DNA of 64,000 bases, taken from assembly GCF_900067135.1 (NCBI RefSeq), contig NZ_FJUR01000001.1, positions 3,605,123-3,669,122 on the forward strand. The letters run 5' to 3'. A program made the translations under genes and the position numbers. Below are positions 33,695 to 43,500 of this stretch, one piece after another. Each line of letters opens with the position of its first letter. The stretch's first letter is position 1. The notes below the pieces were generated by a model. It saw nothing but the letters and a program-made list of their open reading frames with translations. It made no database searches and had not been told where the DNA came from. The stretch comes from Rhizobium sp. 9140. Its GTDB lineage: Bacteria > Pseudomonadota > Alphaproteobacteria > Rhizobiales > Rhizobiaceae.

Positions 33695-33949
33695 ATGGCG
33701 TTGCAGACCAAATATATCATTGTGCCCTTCAAAAGAGTGAAGGGAGGAGCGATTGTCCCAGGTGAGATGCGAGCGGCATCGAACGAAGCTTCTGCCGAAC
33801 GGATCGCTGAAGCGATGTCAGAAAGGTTTGCCGGAACCGCTGCTTTCGAAGTTCTTGCTGATATGGAAACGGGCGAAATGACCAGCCCGCGACTGCTCTG
33901 CAAATTTGGCAGCATCGTTGATTTCACAGAGGACGCAGCAGCAGCATGA
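33695..33949 (+). CDS. Hypothetical protein downstream of repressor
   Basis: 84 residues, AGGAG 7 nt before ATG 33695. Beta-like start (TKYIIVPFKRVKGGAIVPGE) and acidic end (FTEDAAAA). It is in the same direction as the repressor after a 114-bp gap, so probably lysogen-expressed. It overlaps the next gene by 4 bp. No family recognised. Confidence 0.6.
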   Translation: MALQTKYIIVPFKRVKGGAIVPGEMRAASNEASAERIAEAMSERFAGTAAFEVLADMETGEMTSPRLLCKFGSIVDFTEDAAAA

Positions 33950-34158
33950 ACGCCCCGTCCGAGATCGTCCCTACCCCTCATGCCCCTGAGATGACAGAGC
34001 TTCAGCAGGTGCTGGCTTACCATAACGGGAACACAGTTGCGGCTGTCGAAACTTTGCTCAAGGATTGCCGCCATCTTCGTGAGCAACTCACCTTGGCAGG
34101 TGCTGCCGCCAGCATCGGCTTCACACGCGGTTGGCGACCGGTAGCCGACAGGGACTAG
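33946..34158 (+). CDS. Hypothetical protein in lysogeny block
   Basis: 70 residues, ATGA overlap with the preceding gene. Helical (PEMTELQQVLAYHNGNTVAA, VETLLKDCRHLREQLTLAG). No family recognised. The tight spacing on both sides supports a three-gene plus-strand operon. Confidence 0.55.
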   Translation: MNAPSEIVPTPHAPEMTELQQVLAYHNGNTVAAVETLLKDCRHLREQLTLAGAAASIGFTRGWRPVADRD

Positions 34159-34160
34159 CC

Positions 34161-34484
34161 GTGCCAGACACTAATGGCCCGAGCAAGAAGATCCGCCGCT
34201 GGACGCTTCGAGAAGCGGCGGATGCTGGCCAGCTGGTCAAACTGATCTGCACATACTGCAAGACTATGAAGCGGTTCACTGCCAGCGACGTTCACCGCCT
34301 CTGTGGCGACCTCACTCTCTACCAGTTCCCGGAGCGGTTCCGCTGTGAGAAATGCGGGAAGAAGGATTATCTGGTGGCAGACTTTGAGGCGCACTACGGA
34401 CCGAATGTTGGCAAGGTGAAGATCCGCCGCCTCGAGCGGATCAAGATCATTCACCGGCCGATCTGGAAGGACGACATCATTTGA
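34161..34484 (+). CDS. Zinc-ribbon protein at the left end of prophage A
   Basis: 107 residues from GTG 34161, two bases after the previous stop; an in-frame ATG at 34131 lies inside that gene. Two CxxC pairs (ICTYCKTMKRF and FRCEKCGKKDYLV) form a zinc ribbon, with basic segments around it (KIRRLERIKIIHRPIWKDD). Probably nucleic-acid binding. It is the last gene before the prophage junction. Confidence 0.6.
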   Translation: MPDTNGPSKKIRRWTLREAADAGQLVKLICTYCKTMKRFTASDVHRLCGDLTLYQFPERFRCEKCGKKDYLVADFEAHYGPNVGKVKIRRLERIKIIHRPIWKDDII

Positions 34485-34501
34485 GCACCGTCCTTCTTAA
34501 A
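34485..34501 (+). repeat. 17-bp direct repeat, copy 1
   Basis: GCACCGTCCTTCTTAAA, identical to 34,557-34,573, 72 bp apart. It begins one base after the stop of the zinc-ribbon gene. Candidate transposase or repressor site at the left end. Confidence 0.7.
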
Positions 34502-34556
34502 TCAGGCCGTTTTCAAGCTAAACGGCGAGAAACGTTGCGAAATTTCAAGTGAGGAC

Positions 34557-34573
34557 GCACCGTCCTTCTTAAA
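34557..34573 (+). repeat. 17-bp direct repeat, copy 2
   Basis: Second exact copy of GCACCGTCCTTCTTAAA. The bases between the copies (GAAACGTTGCGAAATTTC region) are not repeated. Confidence 0.7.
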
Positions 34574-34860
34574 ATTGACTTGGGGCTGCCAAATCGCCGT
34601 TCCAGGCCGAAATCCTCAGCCAACGCCGTTCGCATCCACATCGTTATAAATCAATGATTTGAAGAGCCGTAAAAGGCATTTCGAGGGATCTTGAAGCCCT
34701 CTTCACAGCCGCAGGCAAATTCAGCGAAAATTGCCACATCGGCCTGATTTCGCGGCCGACCCGCTGTCAAAAACTCTTGCCGATCATCCCACGCGATCGT
34801 CGCACAAACCGTTATCATTCAACGGCTTCCCGCAAAATCCCGCAGGTTCCCAGATAATCC

Positions 34861-34944
34861 CGGTTATTGCAGATAGGTGTGACAGACAACACCGGTGTAG
34901 CCGGACGCGACTTTTTGCAATTTTGACACCGGGTTTTGCAGATA
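34861..34944 (+). repeat. Pair of CGGNNNTTGCAGATA repeats
   Basis: CGGTTATTGCAGATA (34,861-34,875) and CGGGTTTTGCAGATA (34,930-34,944), 69 bp apart, with a weaker GTTCTGCAAAT at 34,949. The spacing and number fit transposase-binding sites at the right end of prophage B. Function is inferred. Confidence 0.5.
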
Positions 34945-34999
34945 CTGAGTTCTGCAAATGCACTGACAAAATGTCTTCAAAGCCTGCTCAACGGCTCGG

Positions 35000-35290
35000 C
35001 TAGTTAAGCCAGCCGTCCCTAAAGAGTTGAGCTCGTGCTTTGGCGCACTGTTCCCAATCGATTTCTCTTTTTTCTTTAAGGGACTCGTCCCGCACCTCCG
35101 CCATTTGAGCGGCAGCGAGTTCACCCATCAGGGAGCGAAGCCACTCTTGGGTTTGGGGTCCGATCGTAATCTTACATTCTTTCACCCGGATCATCACGTC
35201 CAGAATGGCGATCTTACCTGTGACCTGTGCCACTGCCGTCTCACTCACGAACGACAGCGAGGTTATGAAAAAAAGTCCAAGAGCACGCAT
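35000..35290 (-). CDS. Small exported protein at the right end of prophage B
   Basis: 96 residues. The N-terminus is a signal peptide (MRALGLFFITSLSFVSETAV, cleavage likely after AVA). The mature part has two cysteines and a WLRSLMGELAAAQMAEVRDE helix. It is the last gene of prophage B and overlaps the methylase stop by one base. Periplasmic phage proteins at prophage ends often alter the host surface; that role is only a possibility here. Confidence 0.65.
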   Translation of the reverse strand: MRALGLFFITSLSFVSETAVAQVTGKIAILDVMIRVKECKITIGPQTQEWLRSLMGELAAAQMAEVRDESLKEKREIDWEQCAKARAQLFRDGWLN

Positions 35291-36093
35291 TAAGACCTCA
35301 CAATCAGTTCACGGGCCTGAACGCCTTTGCCGCCCGCGACAGAATAAAGCAGATCCACATCAACAACGTCAAATGCGCCAAACAGCTGCCGCGTCTGAGG
35401 GGCATCGTTGATCGATAGGACGAAATTCCCCTTCAGCCTACCGAGGCGTTCGGCCATCACCTCGAACTGATCACGTCCGAACAGGGCAGCACCATAGTCG
35501 CCCTCGCTGCCGAAGTATGGCGGGTCGAGATAGAAGAGCGCGCCGGGCCGATCGTAACGATCGATAAAGGCCAGCCAGTCGAGGTTCTCGATCACCACAC
35601 CGGCAAGGCGCTCATGCACGTCCTCGAGCATAGGAGCAAGCCGCGTGAGATTGAACCGAGACCCGCCCTCGTGCACCACACCGAACGTCTGGCCCGATAC
35701 CTTGCCGCCGAAGGCAAGCTTCTGGAGATAGATGAAGCGCGCTGCGCGTTCGAGGTCCGTCAGCGTAGAGGGGTCGCACGCCTTCAAGCGCTCGAACTCG
35801 CGACGGCTGGTGATCTGGAATTTGAGGCAATCCATGAACTGCGGATAGTGCCGCTGAAGGATGCGAAACAGGTTCACGACGTCCCCGTTTCTGTCGTTGA
35901 TGACCTCATGCCGAGGCGCCGATCGGCGACGGAAGAACACGCCGCCCATGCCTACGAACGGCTCTGCATAGGTCGTGTGCGGAATGTCGGCGATCATCTT
36001 GACCAAGCGCGGGGCCAAGGTCCGTTTTCCACCGATCCATGCGGCTGGTGGCTGGGTATTAACTACGTCTCTAAAGCCGTCTTCAAAGGGCAT
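35290..36093 (-). CDS. Dam-type DNA adenine N6-methyltransferase
   Basis: 267 residues, D12 class. AAWIGGKRTLAPRL (17-30) is the N-terminal SAM/target motif, EPFVGMGGVFFRRR (44-57) motif I, and YLDPPYF (188-194) the catalytic DPPY. It transfers methyl from SAM to adenine, probably in GATC or a related site, and could shield phage DNA from restriction or alter regulation. It lies at the right end, where Mu carries mom. No cognate nuclease gene is nearby. Confidence 0.9.
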   Translation of the reverse strand: MPFEDGFRDVVNTQPPAAWIGGKRTLAPRLVKMIADIPHTTYAEPFVGMGGVFFRRRSAPRHEVINDRNGDVVNLFRILQRHYPQFMDCLKFQITSRREFERLKACDPSTLTDLERAARFIYLQKLAFGGKVSGQTFGVVHEGGSRFNLTRLAPMLEDVHERLAGVVIENLDWLAFIDRYDRPGALFYLDPPYFGSEGDYGAALFGRDQFEVMAERLGRLKGNFVLSINDAPQTRQLFGAFDVVDVDLLYSVAGGKGVQARELIVRS

Positions 36094-36234
36094 TTAAAAG
36101 GTTCTCAGAATCATGCCACACAGGGCTGCCTCGAAAGAGGTCTGGGTGTGACAGTTATCCTAACTGGCTGTCGGAAGGGTCTGGCGTCGAAACTTGGCCC
36201 GTCCTCGGAGGTTTGCCTCCGGCACCTGGTGCTT

Positions 36235-36269
36235 GGCTTGCGGAGATCCATCTGAGATCTCCGCAAGCC
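36235..36269. other. 14-bp perfect inverted repeat in a 190-bp gap
   Basis: Arms GGCTTGCGGAGATC (36,235-36,248) and GATCTCCGCAAGCC (36,256-36,269) around CATCTGA. A smaller CGGAGG/CCTCCG hairpin lies just to the left (about 36,206-36,221). There is no T-run. Located between the 76-residue protein gene and the methylase; each arm contains one GATC. Confidence 0.6.
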
Positions 36270-36283
36270 GTGTCGCTGAGGTA

Positions 36284-36514
36284 TCAGTTGATCGTCTGTT
36301 CCGCTGTCTCTTGCACAACCGGCTCGGCCGCGACCGGCGCTTCCGGCCGGTTCGGGTTGAGCTTGCGATCGACATATTCAGGCTCGTACTTCTGGAGCAG
36401 GGCATAGGCCTCCGTCAGCTGGGCCGAAATCGTGTCGAAGCCCTGGGCGAGCATATCGCACTCGTTCTGGAGAGCTTCGTTACGGCGCTTCATCGAGTTG
36501 ATCATCATGTGCAT
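36284..36514 (-). CDS. Small coiled-coil tail-associated protein (hypothetical)
   Basis: 76 residues from ATG 36514, preceded by AAGGAA. An in-frame ATG 36568 overlapping the upstream stop is an alternative. Helical (INSMKRRNEALQNECDMLAQ, then YALLQKYEPEYVDRKLNP), with an acidic Pro/Val-rich end. It lies in the run after the tail-tip gene. Function unknown. Confidence 0.55.
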   Translation of the reverse strand: MHMMINSMKRRNEALQNECDMLAQGFDTISAQLTEAYALLQKYEPEYVDRKLNPNRPEAPVAAEPVVQETAEQTIN

Positions 36515-36564
36515 GCTGAGTTTCCTTGTGAGGTTGTTCTGGATGGAAAGTCGGGATCGGCGTG

Positions 36565-37251
36565 TCATTCGGCCGACCAGTTGACCTCGGCGGCTGCGGT
36601 GATGGCCTGTGCGGTTTCTGCCGCCGCAATCGCCTTTTTCGCAGCCATACGCTTGGCCTCGACGCCTGCCGAGATGTGCTGCCATCCTGTGAAGGTATCG
36701 ACGATCTGATGTGCCTTCTCAGCCTTGGTCATCCCGTCGGCTTCGGCTTCAGCCACGATGTGAGGGATATCCGCGTCCGGGACGCCGGCGAAAGCGACCT
36801 TTGCGCGAGCCTCATCGAGCTTCTGCTGATAGGCCATGATCTGACCAAAGCCCGGCGTGATGAACTGCATCCGGTATGCCTCGGCCGCGCGATCGATCTT
36901 CACCACGGCTTCGGCCCGAAGCGCATCGAGATCGACCTCCGCTGGAGCCGGGCTCCACTGGTCGATGTAGGTTTTCAGGCCGTCCGGGATCGCCGGCCAA
37001 TCGTTGGTGAAGCCGTCGAAGAGTGCGTCTTCGGCCTTGGTCAGCTGGCCGCGCAACGCGTCCGCGTCCGGGCCCGACAGCTCGGCCAGCATCTTGCCCG
37101 CCGTCTGATACCAGAACTCGGATGCGCTGAGGATCTGCTGTCGGCCGAGCCAGATGGCAGCGGCAACGGCCCAGCGCGAGGGCTTCTTCTGTTTCAGGCT
37201 CTCGACGACGCCGTCGGCCATGGACTCGTACATGCTATCGATGTTGTACAT
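36565..37251 (-). CDS. Hypothetical protein following the tail-tip gene
   Basis: 228 residues. The N-terminus (MADGVVESLKQKKPSRWAVA) is followed by helical segments, and the C-terminal Ala-rich helix (GVEAKRMAAKKAIAAAETAQ) resembles helical segments of tail-fibre-associated proteins. Preceded by AGGAA and ATG 37251. Its place suggests a tail-fibre assembly factor, but no family is recognised. Confidence 0.55.
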   Translation of the reverse strand: MYNIDSMYESMADGVVESLKQKKPSRWAVAAAIWLGRQQILSASEFWYQTAGKMLAELSGPDADALRGQLTKAEDALFDGFTNDWPAIPDGLKTYIDQWSPAPAEVDLDALRAEAVVKIDRAAEAYRMQFITPGFGQIMAYQQKLDEARAKVAFAGVPDADIPHIVAEAEADGMTKAEKAHQIVDTFTGWQHISAGVEAKRMAAKKAIAAAETAQAITAAAEVNWSAE

Positions 37252-37284
37252 TGCTTTTCCTCTTGGTGGTTTCAGGTAGGCACG

Positions 37285-37587
37285 TCATCGGGATCGCCGT
37301 GGTGATCTCCACGGCAGGGCATCCAGAATTTGCTGATCGGGGCTGACTTGAGCGACTTCCGGCTCAACCGGCACAATCTCAAGCGTTCGCGGATCGACGC
37401 GAATGTCTGTGACGGAAAGCAGCCTTTCCGGAACACGAAGGCTGGGGTTGGCGTACCGGGCTGTCTCAGCGTCGTATTCCGCACGCCCGAAGGCATTGCC
37501 GTGGTCGGAGATGGAGCCTGTCACCGGGTCGTAAATCACGAACCACAGTTCCTGCTCTCCGGGTCCAATGCTGTCAGACTCGCTCAT
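37285..37587 (-). CDS. Small protein coupled to the tail-tip gene
   Basis: 100 residues from ATG 37587, overlapping the tail-tip stop by 4 bp. The start is acidic (MSESDSIGPGEQELWFVIYD), then VTGSISDHGNAFGRAEYDAE and a basic end. Short proteins with a VIYDPVTG-like opening often follow fibre genes and may assist fibre assembly or form a fibre cap. Function not established. Confidence 0.6.
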   Translation of the reverse strand: MSESDSIGPGEQELWFVIYDPVTGSISDHGNAFGRAEYDAETARYANPSLRVPERLLSVTDIRVDPRTLEIVPVEPEVAQVSPDQQILDALPWRSPRRSR

Positions 37588-40500
37588 TTCTTCAACCTCG
37601 TGATCGTCCATGAGGTGCCGTCATTCGTCATGCCGGCGCTGCTGCCGAAATACCCCATGTCTTTATTGTTCGTTCGCATCGCGCCGCCGGACCCCATGAC
37701 GAACACGAGGGTAATCGTCACGTTCTGCGCGCTGCCGCCGTTGGTGAAGCTGCCGGAGATCGACTGGCTAGAGCAGCCGTAGGTATCGATGGCCGGCCCC
37801 GTGACTTTGATGGTGTCGAGGACCGTGCTGTTGATCTTCAGCTGCACGTCGCCGGCGTAGAACACTTCGGCGTTAACCCCTGTCATGGAGCCGCGAAGGT
37901 TCCAGAAGGCGTTGATGACGAGACGCTCTTCGGGTGCCAGCGTCAGTGTGCGCGTCAGCACCGTCGTCGTCGCCGACTTCGCCACGCTGCCGCCGCTCGT
38001 GTTGTAGTAGACATTCGAGATGGCGCCGTTGACCAGCTTCTCCCCGTTCAGGGTCGCATCGGTGATGTCGATGTTCGTGACCTTGATGTTCAGCGCCGAC
38101 AGGTTCGCGACACTGATTTTCTCGGCCGTAACGGCATTGGCTGCGATCTTGTCTGCCGTCACCGCGTTCGCGGCGATCATGCCGGCCGTGAGGGCGCCAT
38201 CTACGATCAGATCGCCGCCGTTGCGCTCGAAGCACCCCACGGCACCGAAGTAGACATTGCCGCCCGTTGTGTCCCGCTGGACAAACAGCTCGATGACGGC
38301 GGAAGCCGCTTCGCCGGGAGAAACCAGATTGACAGCCAGCGTACCCGTGCCGCCCGACCCTCGGTTGCCGGTGTTGATGTAATCAACGTAGCTCGCAATG
38401 TTCCCGCTGGCGTTCAGCCAGAGCACGCGGATCATGGCGTTGAAATTGTTGTTCGAGTAGATGGCGCCGGTGAAGCGGTAGGCAGTGCCGCCCTTTACCG
38501 GGAATGACCGGCTCTGGCAGTTCGTGTAGCCTCCGGAACCCCAGGGCCCAGCAGTGAAGGCCATTCCATTGTAGGACTGAAAGAGGCCGTGATCGCCCCA
38601 TACGACCCAGCCCGGAATGGTGCCGACCCACGCATCTGTCGTCGTCATCTGGTTGTCCGGGACCAGATTGTTGAAATCCGAGATGACGAGCTGCTTTGCG
38701 GTGATCGAGCCTGCCGCGATCTCGCGCGCACCCAGCGTGTTGGCCTGAAGCTTAGAGCCAGTGATCACGCCCGCCTGGATATTGTCGGCGGTGATCGCAT
38801 TGGCGGCAATCTTCCCCGCCACGACAGCATTCGCTCCGATTTTGTCAGAGCTGATGGCAAACGCCTGGATTTTGTCGGCGGTGATCGCGTTCGATGCGAT
38901 CTCGGTAGCGCTGATCGTGCCAACCGCGATGTGACCGGCGCCGATCGTGCGCGCATTGATCTCGTAGCCGGTGATCGTCGCAGCGATGAAGCTGTCAGCC
39001 GAGATGGTCCGGACCGCAATCTTGTCACCGGTTATCGTGCCACCGGCGATCTTCGCGGCCGTGATGGCGTTCGCGGCTAGCTGGTTGGTCGAGACCGCGC
39101 CGGCAGCGATCGTCGCTGCGGTCACGGCGTTAGCAGCGATTGTCCCGGCCGTCACAGCGTTTGCAGCAATCGTGCCTGCTGTCACCGCGTTCGCTGCGAT
39201 CTTCCCGGCCGTGATCGCATTTGCCGCGATCTTGTTGGCCGTAATCGCGTTGGTGACGATGTTGCCTTCGGAGATGACGGTCGTTCCGCCCTCGCTCCAA
39301 GGCGATGCTTCCAGCTGGTTGGCCGTCGCTTCGCCCAGATAGAACTTGGACGCCCAGGTGTAGGAGTTCGTGCCCCATGCCGCACTATGCCCCATGCACC
39401 GCAGGAAGAGCTGAACGTGCGTGGTTCCGGCCGGAGCCTGTCCTTTCACCCAGATCCGCTCATAGCTGGCCAACTGGCTGCCCGGATCGCCGTTCTGGTG
39501 CGTTGGCTTGTCCGCGAACGTATAGCCAATCGTCACGCCACCGTTGTTGACGTACTCGATGTGAAGGCGAGCATAATCAGACCGGTGCCCGTAGACATAA
39601 ACAGACGCTTCTAGCCATGAGCCCTGCGCAACCGGCCAACGCATAGGGATGTTGTTGTCTGCGGGATTTCGCGGGGACAGGTCGGCAAACTGGCCGTTGT
39701 TTTGCGCGCCCTCCTGCAGAACCTGAAATGCGCCGTCGATAGGCGTGAAGTTGTCGTTGCGCTTGAGGAACGACCAGTTCGCGCTGGACGCATAGATCCT
39801 CCAGTTGGTGATGTCGGCCTGGGCATTTGAGTTCGGGATCCAGTTCGTCCCTTTGCCGACGGCGAGCTTGTCTGCATAGATGGAGCCCGCAGCGATCTTG
39901 TCGGCAATGACCGCTCCAGCGGCGATCTGCCCCGCCGTGACGGCGCCGGCCGCAATGGTGCCGGTCGTAACCGCATTGGCCGCAATCGTGCCGGCCGTGA
40001 TCGCGTTTGCGGCAACCGTGCCGGCGGTTACTGCATTTGCCGCGATCTTGCCCGCGACAACAGCCCCGGAGGCAATGCTAGCCGCTTCCACGGCGCCGGC
40101 GCTGATTTTCCCGGCGGTGACTGCGTTCGCTGCAATCTCGCTTGCGGTAACGGCATTGGCTGCGATCTTCGCCGTGGTGATCGAGTCCGCCGCAAGGTGG
40201 ATGGTCGAGATCGATCCATCCACGACCAGCTCGGCACCCTCCGCCTTCCGCAGAGAAATGCGATCGATGATCAGGTAGCGCGTCGTTGACGGGCTGTGGT
40301 GGTAGATCTGCACCTTGCAATAGGTCGCAGAACCCGGAACCTGCGTCTTGCCGGAGCGCTTGTCCCAAGCGGCTGGAATAGACGCGTTGCCCTGCACATC
40401 GGTGTACTGCGGCGACGCAAGCGCTGTCTTGTTACGATCGAACCACAGGATGCGGTAATAGAAACCGAAACCTGAAGATCCGTCAGTCGTACGAACGGAC

Positions 40501-43500
40501 ACATCCCACGCCAGCCAGTCACCGGACGTCACGGGGATGAAGTCCTTCGTGACCATATTCATGGAGATGGTGCCGCCGGACCCCCCGTTTGTGCCGTTCT
40601 CCAGAACAAGCGACCAACGACCGGTCTGTGCGTCACCGACCCAGAGCCAGATATTTGCGCCGCCCGCACCGGAGCCGTTGTACATCGGATAGTTGGCGTC
40701 CCAGACCGATGTGAGCGCGCCTTGCTCAAACTGCCCGTCGGGAATGAAGTTTTCAAAATCCGTTAAGATGAGCTGCTTGGCCGAGATCGCGTTCGCGGCG
40801 ATATTGTTGGCCACGATTGCGTCAGCGGCGATTTTCCCCGCAACCACGGCATTGGCCGCAAGCTCATTGGCAGTGACGGCGCTGGCGGCCAGCTTTGCAG
40901 TCGTGATGGCGCCGGAAGCGATCTCGGTCGCGGAGATCACGCCCGCCGCGATCTTCCCGGCGACAACCGAGTTCACAGCCAGTTTGTCGGCGGTAACAGC
41001 CAAGGCATCGAGCTTCGCAGTCGTGATGGCGCCCGACGCAATCGTGCCGGCGGTGACGGCGCCAGCAGCGAGCTTGGCCGTCTCGATCGCGCCGGAGGCG
41101 ATCTTCGCGGCCGTAATCGCATTCGCCGCGATCTCATTGGCTGTGACAGCATTGGCAGCGATCTTGCCGGCTACGATGGCACCAGCAGCGATCTTGTTCG
41201 CAGTGATCGCATTGGTGACGATGTTGCCCTCGGTGATGAGGGTGATCGAACCTTCGCTCCACGGAGTAGGCTCGGACTGGTACTGCGTTGCTTCCCCGAC
41301 ATAGAAACGAGAGAACCATGTGTAGGAGTCGGTGCCATTTGCGGCACTATGACCAAAGCAGCGCAAAAAGATTTCGACATGCGTTGTGCCTGCCGGCGCC
41401 TGACCCTTTGCCCAAACCCGCTGATAGGCTGAAAGCTGGCTTCCAGGGTCCGAGTTCTGGTTTGTCGGCTTGGCATCCATGATGAAGCCGAGCGAGTTAC
41501 CGCCGTTATTGAAGCATTCGATATAGAGCTGAACGCCGTTCGAACGGTGCCCGAAAACATAGACGGACGCTTCCAGCCACGACAGCTGCGCAACAGGCCA
41601 GCGCATAGCGTAGTTGTTGTCGAACGGGCTTCGCGGGTTAACGTCTACGAAGGCTCCATCGAGCCGTGCGCCGCTCTGAAGAACGTAGAAGCAGCCATCG
41701 ATGGGTGAGTAGTTGTTGTTCGCCTTTCCAAAGTCCCAAGTCCCCCCCGACCGGAACTTGATGCCCCAGTTTGTCAGGTCGGCCTGAGCGTTCGAGTTCG
41801 AGACCCAGTTGACGCCCTTGCCGACGGCCAACTTCTCTGCGGTGATGATCCCTGCAGCGAGGTTCGCGGCGGAGACTGCACTCGCTGCAATGGTGCCAGC
41901 CGTGATGGCATTCGCAGCCACGGTACCGGCTGTAACGGCGCCGGCCGAAATCGTGCCGGCTGTCACGGCGTTGGTCGCGATCTTGCCAGCGATAACAGCG
42001 TTCGCCCCGATCGTTCCGGCCGTCACGGCGCCGGCGGCAAGCTTGGCCGTCTCGATGGCGCCGGCGGCGATCTTGACAGCGGTGATCGCATTCGCAGCGA
42101 TCGCGTCGGCCGTCACAGCGTTTGCTGCAATGGCGTTGGCCGTGATCGCAGCAGCCGACACATGCCGCGCGACGATCGCGCCATCGACGATCAGGGATGC
42201 TTCCGCCATCTCGACAAGCTGGATGTCGGAGATCAGCCAATAGCCTACGGCGTCCGTTCCGGTGTCCATGTACGGAACAGGCGTCGCGGTCTGCGTCCTG
42301 GAGCTGTCCGTCTTGAAGCGCCATTCGATCGTCTTGCCGGCAGCTGCCTGATATCCGGTGTCCGTCGCTGAAGCGATGACGCCCCCATCCGAGGCGGAGA
42401 TCGACATGTCGTTGATGACGAGCGCATTGAAGTTCTTGTTGCACCCGACGTTCTTCACGATAGCCGACGCGCGGTACCAGGTGTCCGGCGTCAGGGGAAA
42501 GCCGCGGGCGATCCAGCCATGGATGCGCGGGCCGGCGTTCGCCGCAGCAAGGGCGGCATTGAACTTCATGGCACCAGAGACGCGCATCGCTGCGACCTGG
42601 GCATCCGTGCTGGAGACGAACGTCACATAGGGAGCGTTTGGGGACCAATAGCCCGGATCTCCGTAGAACCGGTCAAGAATGAGGCTCGCGCCTACAGCGT
42701 TCGCGGCGATCGACATCTTGGATGCCGTGATCGCGTTGACGGCAATCTTGTCCGCCACGATGGCGCTCGCCTGAAGCTTCGGCGTCGAGATCGCATCATC
42801 GGCGATCTTCGTGTTCGTCACCGCGTTCGAGGCAAGCTTTGCCGCATCGACCGCGAGCGCCGCAAGCTTGGCGTTTGTGATGGCGAGATCGGCGATCTGT
42901 GTTCCGACAAGCTGGCCGGAAACCTTGGCGGCGGCAACGGCGGCGATCTGCGCATCCGTTAGCTGGCCCGTGACCTTGCCGGCCGCGATCGCTGCGATTT
43001 GTGTGTCGGCGATCGTGCCGCCGATATCCGGAGCCGCGACACTCGAAGTCCACGCGGCCCCATCAAACCGGTAGATCTTGCTATCGGTGCTCAAGAACAC
43101 GACCCGGCCCGCCGCATTGCCAGACGTCGGAAGCGAGGCGACGGTTTCTACGGGCTTCAGGCCTGTGCCGAACTTCGCGGCCGTGATGGCGGCATCGGCG
43201 ATTTGACTTGAGACCAGCGTGCCTGTGACCTTGGCCGCGCCGACGGCTGCAATCTGCGTATCGGTCAACTGGCCGGTGACCTTGGACGCGGAGAGTGCGG
43301 CCAGCTGGGCGTCCAGCAACGTGCCGGTGATGTCGCCGGCAGCCAAAGTGGAGACGAAGGCCGTGCCGTTGAAACGATAGATCTTGTCATCCGTCGTCAG
43401 GAAGACGATCCGGCCTTCGGTGTTGCCCGTGGTCGGCAGCGAGGACACGATTTCGATCGGACGAAGGCCGGCGGCAAACTTCGCGGTCGTAACGGCAGCG

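Larger units (their letters stand above)
1..34850 (-). mobile_element. Mu-like transposable prophage A (left end through tail-tip start; right end outside window)
   Basis: The gene order is that of a transposable phage: divergent repressor, Ner, MuA, MuB, GemA, Mor-like activator, lysis, terminase, portal, MuF, gpG, protease, capsid, tail. The tail genes are of the long non-contractile type (tube, G/GT chaperones, tape measure, no sheath), as in B3-like phages rather than Mu. All main operons run leftward. The right boundary is approximate: it lies between the last plus-strand gene (ends 34,484) and the first gene of the neighbouring prophage (35,000). Roughly 10 kb of this prophage should lie left of position 1. 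Confidence 0.9.
34485..34999. other. Prophage A/prophage B junction region (515 bp, no gene)
   Basis: No convincing reading frame. It should contain the left end of prophage A and the right end of prophage B, with their transposase-binding sites and any host DNA between them. I see a 17-bp direct repeat, a TTGCAGATA-containing repeat, and an oppositely oriented relative on the minus strand at 34,829-34,841 (CGGGATTTTGCGG against CGGGTTTTGCAGA). Opposed sites would place the ends near 34,845-34,860, but I cannot fix the terminal dinucleotides. Confidence 0.6.

Noticed and set aside
34731..35003. A 90-codon plus-strand frame across the prophage junction
   Set aside because: No ribosome site, no family features, and it crosses repeat elements expected to be phage ends.
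36100..36283. Possible tRNA-like fold
   Set aside because: Hairpins are present but no cloverleaf, anticodon arm or CCA context can be drawn.
38700..42170. CRISPR-like or satellite-like periodic repeats
   Set aside because: The periodicity is in codons of one open frame, units vary at the DNA level, and there are no spacers or leader.
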